In this document: positions 24,101-37,895 of the stretch, one piece after another
How the letters are laid out: each line of letters opens with the position of its first letter
Position numbering within the stretch: the first letter of the stretch is position 1
Assembly (NCBI GenBank): GCA_008360975.2
Contig: CM039184.1
Location: 69,977,056-70,041,055, forward strand
Direction: 5' to 3'
From: Lichenostomus cassidix
Lineage: Eukaryota > Chordata > Aves > Passeriformes > Meliphagidae
DNA: 64,000 nucleotides
Notes under the pieces: model-generated
The model's database searches: none
What the model saw: the letters and a program-made list of their open reading frames with translations, nothing else
Told to the model about the DNA's origin: nothing
Program-made: the position numbers and the translations under genes

Positions 24101-25699
24101 TCAGTAAGTTGTAGTCCATACTGCTTTTCTGCACCAATCTTACTGCTTAGAAGTGTCTGCACTCTTTAATAATGCAAGGAATCTTGTATTTTCAACCCAA
24201 GGCATATTTCCAACAACCTCTGAATGTTATTGCTGGAAGGGCCTCTCCCAAAATGTGCCTTTTTCCCCCATGTGGAATTGGCTGCATCATGACTTGTGCA
24301 CTTGTTTTCATGCAATATTGAACATGTGAGTAGTATCTTCACTCTGCTGAGCTGCAAGGGAAGGATGCTGGCAGGCACTGGGAGTGTCCTCAGGAGGATG
24401 GGTGTGCTGCAATGAGAAGGGTCAGAATTTCCTGGCAGCTGAGAGCAAAGAAGCTCTCAGTCAAGGGAAGCTGCAAGATAGATGCGAGGCAAAGGTTTAA
24501 CTTAGCAGAATAATTTTGTTGTTTTAAAAAAAAAACCCTTTTAATCAGCAGATATCAAAGGTACTCAATGGCTGTATTTTACTGAAGGCACAGAGATGTG
24601 AGCTGAAGCCAATGAAATGATGCAGAAATAACACCAGAATTAGAGCATGTGTCCCTCAAATCTCAGTTTGCACTTTATCTACTAGCCACACCACCTCTTT
24701 TTGTCTCAAAATAAGCTCAAAGAAGTGTGAGACAATAGACTGGAGTGCTTTCCTGACTTCCTGAGCTAGATCAACTGCAGCCTGGAATGATGTCAAGTTG
24801 TTTTCTTGAGAGTGGTAAGGGCATGTCCTTCTCCAGAGTCACAGTAAATATTTTCTGTCTTTTTTTTTTGGAGCACACATTTCCTTTCTTATGCTCATAT
24901 CACAGATTTTTTGGCCACTGACTGTTAACAGGTTTGATGGTCATTACCATATATGTATATTTTCTTTATTTTATTAAGATTCTGTTCCAATTTGTTGATT
25001 TACCCTTGTTAAAAGGAAAGAACTCTGTCTTCTTTGCCTTATCATTCACTGTCTTTTGTTTTAGCTTTGGAGAGGTCAGTTCAAGATGATATTCTCTAAG
25101 ACAGAATCACAAGACATCCTTTGCCAAATAATAGATTTGTGAATTTTATGATGTATGCATCCCACATAAGTGCTTTCTGCAACCACTTGATAGCTGGAAA
25201 TCATACTTTTGATCCTTCTTAAACTTTTGAACAATATTAGACATCCACCATTCCTCTTGTGTTTCCTCTGTCTGCAATGAGATATCTGTAAGATTTGCCA
25301 AAGGCTTTCCTGCTTCCCCTGCTACTTACTTCATAATGATGGGATATTATTCTTCTAGATCTGCTGTCTTGTCATCTTTTATTACATCTAGTTGCCAGAC
25401 TTTATACCATCTTGTAGTCATAAAATCTTAGTGCATTTTACTCTTCTCCTCAGAAAACTTAACTCTGGTCTCTAGTGTGTGATCTTCCTTCCTTTGTTTT
25501 CCTTTTCAGCACTAAGGCAAAGCTGCATTTACAAACACAGACATGGAGGCTTTGTTCTTCTTATGAATTCCTGACTCACTTCACCCCAACCATTTATCTC
25601 AAGATTAAGGTATTTGCAAATTAGGTAGTAACATAGCTTAAGGAAGAAATATTATTTATTTGTTTACATTTTAGAAAAAATGTGTCTAAGTTGGAGTGA

Positions 25700-26285
25700 T
25701 GCTGTTGAAAAGACCAGTGTCTGAGTTGTCATTCAGGTGTTTTTCAATACCTCCCACATTAATCTTCTCCATAATTTACCAGGCACTGAAGTGAGACTGA
25801 CAGGCCTGTTGTTTCTGGGGTCCTCCTTCTTACCCTTCTTGAGCACTGGGACAACATTTGCCAGCTTCCAGTCAGCCAGGGCCTCTCTGGATTCCCAAGA
25901 CTGTTCAAAAATCATTGCGAGAGCTTTTGCGATAACATCATCCAGATCTTTGAGGATTCTTGGATGAATTCCTTCAGGCCCCATCAATTTGTTGGGATCC
26001 AGATGGATCCCACAAAATTTTAGGGCTGACTGGGAGTTGATCATTCTCACAGTCATGGTCCTCCAGCTCAGGGCACTGAGACCTCCTTAGTACATTATCC
26101 ATATTGAAGTCAGAGGCAAAGAATACATTAAACACCTCTGCCTTGTCATTGTCCCTGTCTGTGAGGTGACCATCCTCATCCTGCAAAGGGCAGATGCTAT
26201 TTTTACACTGCCTATGGCCATTAAGATATTTGAAAAGACTCTTTTAATTTTCCCCCCCTTGTTCTAGACAGCTCCCAGAGATCTT
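25700..26285 (-). mobile_element. CR1 LINE, internal ORF2 fragment
   Basis: This minus-strand fragment covers part of ORF2 that encodes the reverse transcriptase and the linker before it. It carries neither the 3' untranslated region nor the 5' end, so it is an internal piece. Antisense strings such as 'caggccccatcaatttgttg' and 'ctttgaggattcttggatga' are typical of CR1. The boundaries are approximate: similarity fades into T-rich and C-rich DNA on the right and AT-rich DNA on the left. Confidence 0.85.
25733..26190 (-). pseudogene. Broken CR1 reverse transcriptase (ORF2) remnant
   Basis: Two overlapping minus-strand frames carry the remnant. The upstream one (26186-25974) contains 'KAEVFNVFFAS' followed by the acidic 'CPELEDHDCENDQLPV'. 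The downstream one (26056-25733) contains 'MGPEGIHPRILKDL', 'IFEQSW', 'DWKLANVVPVLKKGKKEDP' and 'RPVSLTSVPGK', the well-known N-terminal reverse-transcriptase motifs of CR1. The change of frame near 26000 and a second one just after SVPGK show frameshifts. The catalytic FADD region is not present in this piece. It cannot encode a working enzyme. Confidence 0.85.
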
Positions 26286-29200
26286 CTAGACAAAAAGGAA
26301 GGGACTGTAAAATGGTTTAGAAAGAAAACTTTGCCTCAGAAGGAAAGAAATAAAGGTGAGGGATGCATGAGCAAACATACCATTAAAACATTCATATTAT
26401 GGATCTTCCAGGCTGCAGGACTGGGAATAAAAGGCCATCTTGCATCCTATAGGAAAGCTGACTCTGGATTAACTAAATAGCCTACAAAAAGCCAGAAGTG
26501 CTGCCAGCATCACTGCCATTACAACATCACAGCTTTTCCCTACCATTTGGAGGACTGCAGAGAACAGGAAATTTTGAGCAGGTGGTTATCCACCTTGAAG
26601 TGGATGAAGGTCAAAATGCTGATTTTCATATGAAGATGCAGATATTAAATCAGAAAGTATTAGCGCAGCCAAAATCATTCCAATCTGCTTGGCTTATTTT
26701 TCTAGTGCATCCCTAAACTTCTTTATTGACCAGGTGATCAAACATATATATTCTTGATCCCAGTACAAACTTGTCATCCTAAAACAGGATTTGCATTTAC
26801 AGGCAGTTATCCATCATCCATGGCCAGAAATTAAAACCAATATTAAAAATATGCTTATATTTCTGTAATGTGCCTGAAAGTATTGGTGCAGGAAGGAAAA
26901 TATTTTTATATTTATCAGAAGTTTTCAAAGTATCTATATGTCCTTGTTGGATATTTAGATTCAATGTTTTAAATTCTGTTCTTTGCACTGAAGTTCCTCT
27001 TCATCCCTTAGGTCTTACTGAAAAAAACCAAAAGGAATGAAAATTTTTAGACTGATAGGCAACTAGCAGATATTGTTGTTGAAAAGTGTTAGGCAATTCT
27101 GAGAAATAACAGATGACACGTGAACTTTTTAATGGGCTGTCTCTGTAATTAAAATAAGTCCAGATATGACCTGTAATTTCCTAAGAAATTGCTGCATTCC
27201 CTGGAAGAACATAATAATAGTGAATTTCATACCTGCCAGACCACTTCTTCTAGTGTAGATGGAAGCATCAGCAAATACAATCAAGAAACAATGCAAATGT
27301 CTTCAGGATCTATTATTTGCTTTCTAACTTTTTTCCCTGAGGAGAGAATGATTGTGGGTTTTTTTTTTTTTTTCTTTTTAGATATATGTATTTATTATAT
27401 AAAGGCCATTGGAAAACTTTTTCTCCAGTTCTTTGGAAGTTTTCTTGCCATGCATCTTGCAAGGCTTGTAAGTCTGGTTGTATGATGAACACCCAATCTG
27501 CACCTTGTTAATCTTTAGCCATGTACCTTGTTTTCCATCTTCCTTCCTATTAAGTCCTCTTCATTAAACTTGATTAAACTTCCTTCTTTTTTCTCACCTT
27601 CACTCATATGAAAGTCTGAATCTCTGTAACTAATGCTTCTCTAAGCTGCTCACTAAGCCTCTTCCAATCATAAAAAAATGAGTTATATTTGAGTTTAGAA
27701 GGTTTGCTGCTGCTGAAGCCTCTGGTTTTCTCCAGATTCCTCAGCCCATATAGCTGAGTTTCATTTATAGGTGAGGGGACTGAGAAAGTCTTCAGAAACA
27801 TTGCCTAAATCTTCAGAGTCATGTGAAGGTGCCACAAACCACGTTGTTCAAAATGGCCTGAGGCATAAAGAACAGGAATTGGATGTCCAATTCCAACACA
27901 CTTATTAAGCAAGCAAATTCTGACTGGCTGCCATGTAACTTTCCTAGCGGTGACTCCTTGGTTGATGGGAAACTCCAAGAGTTGCCTGACTTGTTTCACT
28001 GTAGACCAATGTGTTCCTGAAACTCTGAGGAATGTGCTCTGAGCATACCTAATTGCCAGCAGTGGGTCCCTAGCCACCACCACAATGGAACTTTTTGGGC
28101 TGCTTTGTGTTTTTTTGAGGTTTCCAGTTGCCACAGAGGTACCACTCAAATGGTTCACCGAGGAAAAGATCCTTCCTCAGTCTTGGCTCTGCCCAGGGAC
28201 AAAATACACACCTTTTCAGAGAGTGTTTTCCTCTGAGGCTGCTACTGGAATGTGGGAAAAGAGAGAAAAATTCCCTTGTCTTTCTGGTGGAGTTTGCAGG
28301 AAGGAATACCAGATTTGGGAGGTCAGGAAGAGACAGTGCAAGGAAAAGCTTGTTTGTGCACCAGAAGTTAGAAAATTAACTTCAGAGGAGGAAATGTGGG
28401 TTTTGTTCTCACTCACACATGTGTTTATTCATCCTGTGCAGAAAGCTCATGATGAGACAGAAATGTAAGGACTCATCTCCTAGGTAAGGACAACTACTGT
28501 GCCAGAGGTGTGAGCTCTCCCTGGGTCTTTCTGGGTTCAGTGTAGAGTGCCTAACAGTGATGCTGTTGCAGGAGGAAGAGAGGAATAATTCCACTCCTCA
28601 AACTTGTGCTGGTACTGGTTAGAGCAAGGGCTTTTGTACTTCCTGGATGAGTAGACCAATTACTAGGCAATTTAAAACACAAAGCAAGGTAGGAACTAAA
28701 CTAGTGCCTTTATTTGTAAGTGCACCCTGCACTTTAAAAGAGAGAAAAAGGAAAGCTATTTTCAGTTCTTTAAAAAAAACAGCTGTTGTCTTAAAAGGCA
28801 GATTCTGACCTTTGGTTGGATGGATGCAAGCAGTCAGCCAGAAAGACACAGTAATTCAGGCTATGTATTCTGTTCTCAGTATTTATTATTTCTACTTTCC
28901 CCACATACCATATTTTAAAATCAATCTAGAATGTGCATGGAATTTAGGAAACACAGTAAGAGCCATTTGCATTTTTGATCCTATGCCTGGCGTGTCCCAC
29001 TGACCTCTATAAGCAGGATATGCAATACAACATTAGGAATGTGAGGCTCACGGTGCAAACCTGCAATTATGAACCTCTGCACCTTACTGTGGGGTCAGGA
29101 CTTCACCTGGGCTGTGATCTGCCTTGTGGCCAAAATCCTGTGCTTTCATGTCCTTATTGAGTACAGCCTGAAGTATTTTTTTCCAAAGGCACAAAGTAAA

Positions 29201-31394
29201 CCAAAGGTAGAGGAGGCACCTGAACCCCTGATTTTCACTGTGGGCTGTATATGTGATGAATTTAATAGCACCACCATTTTTTGCTGAAATAATTTCTATT
29301 ATGTTCTTCAAGCAAGGCATTCTATTGCATGGCTCTATTCATCAATGAGAACTGAAAGATTGTTATGAAACAAAATGCTTTGTACTGGTCACAATTTTAT
29401 AGAAAGGCTAGAAATAAGACTAAAATAGGTCTGTTATTTGCCATCATTCTCATTCAACAATGTCAATAAAAAGTTGACTAAAAAAAACTCACTAAACATC
29501 CTTGATTTTTCTTGAAGGCATTGTACCATTTTGGCCTTTTTTGTAACATTCCTCTAGGACTTTCATAAGCACTGTTTTAATTTTGTTTTTACCCAATTTA
29601 TCTCATACAAAAGTGAATTTTATGGCCAGCAACATAAAGAGTATCCCAAGGACTTTTATAAAGATTTTAAGCAATATTTATTTGCTCTGTAATGTAGCAG
29701 TTGGCTTTATGAAACTGTATATTTTTGTCATATAACCAATTGCTTTGTTGTAAGTGCATTCAGTAGTATAGGGCTTTCAGCTGTCAAAGTGTTTCCAAAG
29801 GCTTTTACTACAATTAAATTGATTCTGCATATTGTGTATATAATGATAATTGTAATGGCACTATTATTGGAAGGAGGTTCTTTGGGGTTGATAACTTGGA
29901 GGTAATTTTAAGACAGAAAGTGTTTGTCACTTTTATATCATTGTATTTTTATGTGAAGTAGAAACTGTAAGACTAGACCTGAAGTTTGCTTATAATGTGC
30001 TTATTTTATTGCTGGGGAAGAGGAGATTATGGTTCAAGAAATTAATCTTAGTCTCTGTAGGTGACATTTCTCATAGTTCTGCTATCAATTGCTGTTTGAC
30101 AGAACCTTTTCATTCTGTTGCCAGTACAATGCAGGTTTTGTGCCACTCTGTACTTGATCACTGCACATTTGTGCAAGAGAGGAAGGACAAAGTAGGTGAA
30201 ATCCTGTGGGGTTATGCTGACATGGGGAGAAACAGCAAGAGGACAAAACACTGCAACAAGGTGATAGGACTTCTTTTTTTGGGACTGTACACATGTTCTT
30301 TTTCAGAGGGGCATTTACTAAGTTGTTCTTTTATCCAAACGTCCTGTGGCAAATCAGGGAGAAGTGGAAATGTGGTGACTGGTTCTATGTGAACAAAACA
30401 AGCCCAAGGTCTTTGAAGCTCCTAAACACCCTTTTAAAATTTAGAGGAGTGTTACTGGACTACAAGAGAAAAGACCATAATGAAAGAGATGAGAAACTCA
30501 GAAGTCATGGGGAAAAAAAAAGAGAATAAGAATAGGGGTAAAACTTTCATTTCACAGGAATTTTTTTGCTATTAAATTGCTTTGCTACTAAAGAACAGCA
30601 AAGAATATTGAATAGGGAGAAACTTTTCCCATTGAAAGTAATTAATCAATGAACTGGTTAAAACTCGAGATAATATCACTTACTGAGCCATTTCATAAAA
30701 TCATTACTCTTATCTATTAGGAAGAAAGCTATAACAGTTGTATTGACAAAAATTCCTTTTAGATATAATTTTTCAGAAGCTGTCTAGAATGCCAAGAAAA
30801 GAGACAGAGATATGAAAACTTTAAACCAGAGGATGTTTGCAATAGCAATGCATTACAGGGGTTATGTAGAGGTCTTCACAAGATGGTTGCACCTTTGAAA
30901 CCTAACTTTTTTTGGCAGAAGGTTCTGACTTCTGGCTGAAATGAAGGCCCAGCTTGTTCAGCTCAGCCCTGATAACCTGTCAGTGTCTCATGGGAGCTGG
31001 GGATTGCATGCTTGACACCCTGACTGTTGGTCTCACTAACATCCTGACATCCTTGATCTTTTGATATTTGTTTTATGTTTATGCTTCTTTAAGCAAGGGA
31101 TTATAATTTCTTATGACTAGCAAAGAAAGGCCAGAGTTTGGTTTTTCTGGCAGAGTCCTTGGCCTGGAGATGAATCCAGTTCCTCAGCAAATTGATACAG
31201 GGAAAGAACAGCTTTAAGCACAGACAAGGGAGATGGGGAGATGGTGACTGTAAGCAGAGGTGTGGGGAAATTCTGGACCCTAAAATGAGGACCCTTTCCC
31301 AAAGAGAGCAGCTCAAATAAGAGAATCTGTCTTACCTACAGGTACCTCAGCTCCCTTGGCCAAAAGTATGTGTGTCTGTGCAGCTCTCTCAGGA
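26286..31394. other. Apparently unique AT-rich DNA
   Basis: I can support no gene or named repeat. It contains a 15-nt T run at 27359-27373. Overlapping open frames of up to 127-131 codons (28085-28468 and 29997-30392, plus strand) lack recognisable domains and overlap frames on the opposite strand, so I treat them as chance. Confidence 0.5.
27359..27373 (+). repeat. Poly(T) run
   Basis: Fifteen consecutive T bases. No neighbouring element explains it as a retroposon tail. Confidence 0.8.
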
Positions 31395-31525
31395 AATATC
31401 TCTTGTTCCCCTCTCTGTTCTAGAGGAATATCCTAGACATGTTTTTTAGCCAATTTTGGAAGCAGAAGCAGGACTGGATGGACTTTTGGTCTAACAGTAT
31501 AGGCTCTGTTGTTCATTCTGCTCCT
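31395..31525 (+). mobile_element. Ancient CR1 LINE, 3' end
   Basis: The block 'gccaattttggaagcagaag', then 'ggactggatggacttttggt', then 'ctaacagtataggctctgtt' follows in order the 3' end of the old amniote CR1 type (a '...ggatggacctttggtctgacccagtatgg' terminus). It is the same terminal type as the copy at 1-585. The copy is short and strongly diverged. The left limit is uncertain. Confidence 0.6.
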
Positions 31526-34029
31526 TTACCTCTATTTCTCCATGAATACCATGTCTTTTACCCCCCTAAAGCCTCATTCTCCTCTCCTGCACCCAAAAGT
31601 TCACCTGTTTCTGACAGCCCTCCCCAGGCTGCCTGCTGATGTCTTGTTTTCTGGCATCAGCTATCCTCCTGCTTGGTACTCTCTCTGCTGCCATTGCATA
31701 AATCAGTTCTTCAAATGCCTCTGTAGAGGCTAAAGTTACACACAATATTACCACTAAACTCCCTTTCCTTACAGTGAGTGGAGTTCACTGGAGCCTCAGA
31801 TCCCTTTGTATGATCCTGTGCTCAATGAAATCAATGTTAAAAAGAATTACAGGGGTTTAGTCTATGGATACCTTTCTCTGTTTATTCACTATAATGATTT
31901 CTGCATAAACTGCTTTGAAGTTTATACCTCTCTACCAAGTTCAATTTTCAAGTAAGGAACATATTTTAATGCAGATAAAATGAGAATAGGTTCCTTTGTC
32001 TTGCCTCCCTCTATATCTGGGAATTCTCAAACCTCTTGGTGTAAAACCTCTTGCCCCACTTTTCCCTGAACTCTGTTTTGCAGTCCAAGGCAGAACACAC
32101 AAAGAGAAACCAAGACAAACATCCCTCAGAATGATGATTTCCCCCAGCTGGTTTCCTGCATGGCTATTTGCTCTGTCACTCTGAGTCCTGATCAGCAGAA
32201 AGCTTTGTCCTGTATAAAAGTTTCTGTGAAGCTAATTTAGGGCACAGCAAGGGCCTCATTTAAGCAAAACAAAACCCAAGCAAAGCACAGAACACAGCAA
32301 TCCAAGTGGTTTTGTTTTGTGTCAGAGAAATGTATCAATATTTTACTATAATTTTCTAGGAGGCACTGATGAAATCTCTCTTTCTCAGGAAAACAGGAAA
32401 TAATCTTTCCTGAGGTCCCTGTTATTGTGGTGTTAGTGCAAGCAGCTTTATGAGAGAACAACACTACGCTCTGAGTTGGGTCATTTTGGATTATGCATCT
32501 TTGGTTTTTTTTCATTTCTTTAGATGTGTTGAGGTTTGTTTTTTTTTTTTTTTCTGCTAAGACTGAAGACTTTCATTTTGTCCTAAAACCTTAAAAAGGA
32601 GAAAGTAAAGGTTTTTTTGAAATATTGAAACATTTCTCTGAATGGGAAAATGACCTAATGTAATTGTAACTGGTCTATAGCCCTGTGAAACACAGACATT
32701 GAGTTTCTGGGATCTGTTTAGCCTTAATGATTGAAGAATATAGAAGCAGACTCTTACATAAGTCTATGTGATACAGTGCAAAGGCTTAGCTTCACATTTT
32801 CTTATTGATTAATCTTTCTATTTGGAAAATTTAGAGTTCTTTACCAGACTGCAGAATTGTAGAGTAAAAGATGACTACTATAACATATACAGAATTTTCT
32901 GTCAGTAGTGCTCAAATGTAGTGTTTAAATAAATTGGAGGCTTTCTTTGAATTGTACTTTGTTAATTTATCTGCAAGTATTGAAAATCCAAGCTTACAGG
33001 TTTTAAATTTGTAGGGAACATTGCCCTACATCCACTCATCCCATGACAATTTAGTTCATGGATACTTCATTTTTTAAGCCTAAGCAGTGAAAAATTTAAA
33101 GCATCATAGCATTCAGCAGGACTGTTGCTTTGTTCCAGCCTTAGAGATGGTATTAAATACAAGTCTGAAGGGATGCAAACTGCTGTTAAGAACACAGTAG
33201 ATTAATTATTTCAGTATTTCAAATTGACATGCTGGTTACATGTAAAAAACTTTTCAGCTCTGATGTCTACACAGAATGCACAAAACATCATAAAATCTCA
33301 GCACCTTCTTGACAATTTTGTATTAAGCACTCTACATAGTTTGTCAGGATCTTTGACTTCTGCCAAACATGGTGATTGCATTGTAATCCCTGTGAGTAGA
33401 TGATGAATGCTTGTGAGTGTGCTGATCCCATGAAGCCAAAGTGAGAACACCCACAGGTCTGTACATGGAGTATTGTCATACAGTCAAGAAATGTTAGAAA
33501 TGGTTCATGTATCAAATGTGAATAAACATGATCTTCTGGAATTTGGCATTATTTTCCATGGTAGGGGGTCAGGTTTTGCAGTGAAGAAGTTGTCTCTAAA
33601 ATAACTGTGGTGACTCATGCAACTATGACTAGCCTCCTGGTAACACAGTTTATGACTAAACCTCAACTGGAGATGAAAGTCAGGGCAAAGCAAAATAAGC
33701 ATAGCAAAGAATAGCAAAGCAAATGACCAGCTTCTTCAAAACTTGCAGACTGGTACGGGAAGATACAAGCACTTGAAATAAGCTGAGAGATGTCAGCATG
33801 GCCAGAGAGAAAGGCATGGCAGGGCACTGCCACTTGGGCTGTGGCTATGTCTGCACCCATTATTGCTTTCACAGCTTCTTCCTTCAGCACAGCAAACTGC
33901 CTGAATTGCTGTGACTCATCCTGGAGTGACACTCACACAAAGTGGTTTCGTTTAGTGCTCTATTATGTGACCCTCTGGTCACTCCTTGCACAGCTAGGTG
34001 ACACTGGGATATTCCTGTAAACTCCCTGT
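31526..34029. other. Apparently unique AT-rich DNA
   Basis: Nothing I can name, apart from a 15-nt T run at 32539-32553. Open frames are 92 codons or fewer and unrecognised. Confidence 0.5.
32539..32553 (+). repeat. Poly(T) run
   Basis: Fifteen consecutive T bases in otherwise unremarkable DNA. Confidence 0.8.
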
Positions 34030-34434
34030 AAGAGCTGTGCAGCTTTGGTGCTGAGTCAGCATTCAGGGTGGCAAACTTTTTCCCAATTTTCAATAAGGGA
34101 CAGAAGGATGATCTTCTGTACCTGTTGGTAATTACAGCCCTGTCAGTCTCTGCCATTGCTCACAGCCAGCACAGGTTCATGAGGGGAAAGTCCTGCTTAC
34201 CACAAACTGAATCTCCTTTTGTGACACCATTACTCACCTACTTGATCAAGGGAAGCCAGTTCATGAAGTCTTTAAGGGTGTCAAGTCTTACTGTCTCCCA
34301 CAGGATCCTTCTGGGTTTGTAAAGTACTCTAAGACACACAATGTGATTTTTGGATTTTTTCTGTGCAGGAGCTGGACTCAAGGATCCTTGTGAGTACCTT
34401 CCAGGTATTCTCTGATATTTTATCATTCTATGAT
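34030..34434 (+). mobile_element. CR1 LINE with large internal deletions
   Basis: This plus-strand CR1 copy keeps three separated parts. The first (about 34030-34147) encodes the start of the reverse transcriptase: 'NFFPIFNKGQKDD', then a decayed 'NYRPVSL'. The second (34158-34320) resumes at 'cagccagcacaggttcatga', 'gggaaagtcctgcttaccac' and 'actgtctcccacaggatcct', which lies further along the same gene, so roughly 60 codons are missing between them. The third (about 34363-34434) is the extreme 3' end, 'ggagctggactcaaggatcc' through 'tatcattctatgattta'. The catalytic FADD block and most of the 3' part of ORF2 are absent. It is a dead copy. Confidence 0.8.
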
Positions 34435-37400
34435 TTAATTGCTACTATTTCTCCCTGTTTTCAAGCTTGTATCTTTAAAAGTCAATAATTGATTTGACTT
34501 GGAATTTGGACGAAAATAATTGTCAGAAGTAAAATTCTGTAAAATGTTGGTAATATGTCAGCTCCTTATCCATAAACGTACATGTAGCAAATATTGACCC
34601 CAAGAGAATAAAACTCAGCAATCATCCATAAATAAATCGATCTGACAGCAAGTTCACATAGTGCTGCAGGCAACATCTTGAAACAGGTTTGCCTGTAGTG
34701 AAATTTGAAGGTTTGAAAGAACGCAGTGTGAAAACAACACCTACAGTTTCATTGGGTTGGAAATGTCAGCATATCACAGACGAGACAAAACTCAGTACTT
34801 TCTGTGTTGGGCATGAAGGAGAGATAAAGATGGAATAGCATGCAGGTGCTGAAGTGTGGTAAGAATCTTTCTTCACATTCCCAGAGCAAGGTCATTCAGC
34901 TACAAACACCGCACCATCCTTATGGGGAAAATATTTTTGTTGAAAATAAAATCTAAATTTATATTAAAACCAATACAGACTTGTGATCAGCTCTCTTTAA
35001 TGACAGACAGAAGGCAGTAAACGATTGTTAGTTCTATATTGCAAACCTAATTCTTTACTAAAGAGTGGTTGAATTTATAAACAAACCTTTGCATCAAGAT
35101 AAGAAACTCTGAGTGTGTGCCTGTGGGGCAGAAATTCATCCTTGAGATAAAAAGAGCTGCCTTGACACTCAGGAAATGTGTGTTTCAGTCCTGATCCTGC
35201 CTCAGACTTCCTGTATTATCTTTGAAAAGTTAGTATTTGTTTTTAACTGTAAAAATGGGATGAGACAATTTTCTCTAAAACATTCTTCTGTTTTTAAACT
35301 CTCCTAGGGAAGGACACTTACATGTGTGTGTCCTGCATTGACCTTCAGTAAATGAAGGTCCTAAGACGTGCTGTAACAAAAATAAAAACTCTGCAAGTGC
35401 AGAAGGTGCAATTGGGTACAGAAAATGCTGTTTTGACAATATTAATAATTTTTTTGGGCTTGGCTAAGGTGTTCATGACATCTTCACATGGGATTTTACC
35501 CATTTAGAAAATAATATTTCCAAAGAAAGCTCCCCTAACATATTTAAATATACACATTTCCAAAACCAGATATTTAAAATTTATATTTTGGGAGAAGTTA
35601 TGCATATTTGTTTTTCTTCTGAATCAAGAAGAAAAACATTGAAATATCAATATATCAGTGAACTGGAGAAAACTAGACTTTACAAGATGAAAATACTCCT
35701 CCAAATTCTATTGAAATTAATGGTTCTTTAGCATGATAATTATTCATGACATTGGTTAAGAAATCCAAGAAATTTTATTACTTTTTGATATTTTGAATCA
35801 AGAAACAGAGACAGTAGAAAATATTATGGGCTTCAAAGGGACTCATGTAACTATGTGCAACCTTCTGGGAAAAAAGAAAAGCTTTCTAAGAGTCTCTGTT
35901 TTCATTTGTTGTGGAAAAACTCTCAAAATCCTTAGATGATGTATTCTTTGGGAAAAAATTCTCACTAATGTGTTTTATTTTACTGAAAATTCAGTGAAGG
36001 TTTCCTTTCTTCTGTAGAAAGTTGATTCTAAAACATATTCAATATCTTGACTTCATTATCTTTTGTTTGCTTACAAAAGCCTAATGTTGATGCTTTTTCA
36101 ATAATTTTCAGCTTACTTATGTGTGCATGCTCTCTAGTAAGAACTTGAAAATGTAGAGGTATTTACAAAAAGAAAAGGAAACAAGTCTGAATAGAGATTC
36201 TTATTGCAGAATTATCTTTACAATGCAGAGTCTTGCTTGCTCTTACAATGCATTTTCACTGTGATTTATGAACAGTGCACAGCAGTAGCTGTTAAAGTAG
36301 TATGAAGGAAAATTAAGTTTGTAAGGATATCCGCTGTGGTAAAACCTTAGTGAATCACGGGTAATTCAAAGACAATATCATGTCCTGTTTCCTTTTTATT
36401 ACCTTCTACAACCTCGTCTTTAGGATGATTCTTTTATCTGAAGTAAAACCTATTTGGTTTGCCTAGTTCTACAAGAACAGTTTTGAGACATTCGGCTTCA
36501 AAGTGGCACTGAAACGTTAGTTGCTTTGCTTTTGGAATTTAAAATTTAAAAATGCTGCAAAAAGACAGCAATTTCATGCATATCATTCCTTATTCTACCA
36601 GTGAAGCAGTGATAAGTAATAACAATTTAAGTGATTACTCCTTTTGAACATTAACAGCTCTAAATCTGGAAAATTCAGAGAAAGGAGAGGAACGTATTGT
36701 TTAACACTGTCTTCAGTCTGACAAATAAGTTTTCAAAGGACAATATTTTTCAAAAGATTTTTCCTTTGAGATAAGTAATCACTGGCAATGAGCAAGGAAC
36801 TGGAAAAAGTCATATTCCTGAGTAATATTTCAGAGTGTTTTGGAAATGTTATGAGCTTTTGCCAAGAAAAAAAGGAAGGACAGGAAACTTTGACAAAAAA
36901 CGTTGCTGGAAAATAACAGAAAATCATAAATCTTCATGTTAGCTTATGGCCAGGCAAACAGAATAACATTTGGCTTTTCTGGGTTATTTTTGTTTTCACT
37001 TTGTTTGCGTGGTTGGTTTGGTTTAGAGAGGGGGGTGGGAGTAAATTGAGGGGTATGATGGTTTTGTGCTTGATTTTAAAACCAATACTTGGATTCAAAA
37101 AGCACCAAAAGGACCTGTTAAACTTTCACTCATGTTTCTGTAAAACACATCCTTTTATTACACCTCCCACAAATGTCTTTTAGTAATTAGGTAGCAGGTA
37201 TTATCTTAATGCACTTTAACTGCTTAAAATAGAAATAATGGGACCCTTCTTTCCTAAGTTGAGGCAAAGAGGTTTATGGGATTTTATTTGTTTGCCTTTG
37301 TTTCTGATGAACTAAAGGAAAGTCAAGGATGACTCTTTCATTTAAATCTGAAAGTGGCACTAATCATAACAGTGATTTCCTGTAGAAGAAAGCCCTGTAG

Positions 37401-37895
37401 CTTAAATACCATTCCTGTGACAGGTATGTCACCTACAATTACCTGTCTTCCTCTTCTGGAATAATGACAATCAGAACATTCCTCAAGAGACTTATCAGTA
37501 AGGGGCTAAACTTGGATATATTCAGTAGCAATTCAATGCAGAGAGAAGCTCCAGTATTTCAGACTTCTTTTATTGCAAAATTTTTGAGTCAAAAATGTAA
37601 GTGGACATTGTGTTTCTGTATCGTGAAAACCAAAGTCTTTGCATAAAGAAATGGCTAATTTATAATTCTGAAGTGAAATTTCCCATTAACAAGCTGGATG
37701 AAAATAGGGCCTGAATGGATAGAATTTTCATCTAATATTACACTTGTACAAATGTGTTAACAGTGAAATGTGTTTTTCCTCTGCTGTGAAAACAGCCTCT
37801 AAACCAACAAGCACTGGTATCAGTGCTCACCTAGTACACCAGAAAGTACCCTGTTTGATACAGTGTGATTAGTCATGTGAATGATATTAAATCAG
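34435..37895. other. Apparently unique AT-rich DNA
   Basis: No gene or named repeat seen. Open frames are 64 codons or fewer. Confidence 0.5.

Larger units (their letters stand above)
13716..25699. other. Apparently unique AT-rich DNA
   Basis: About 12 kb with no coding gene, RNA gene or named transposable element that I can support. A cluster of short palindromes lies at 21075-21170 and is listed separately. A locally GC-richer piece at 19150-19380 has open frames up to 88 codons but no recognisable protein. All other open frames are at most 114 codons and unrecognised. Confidence 0.5.
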
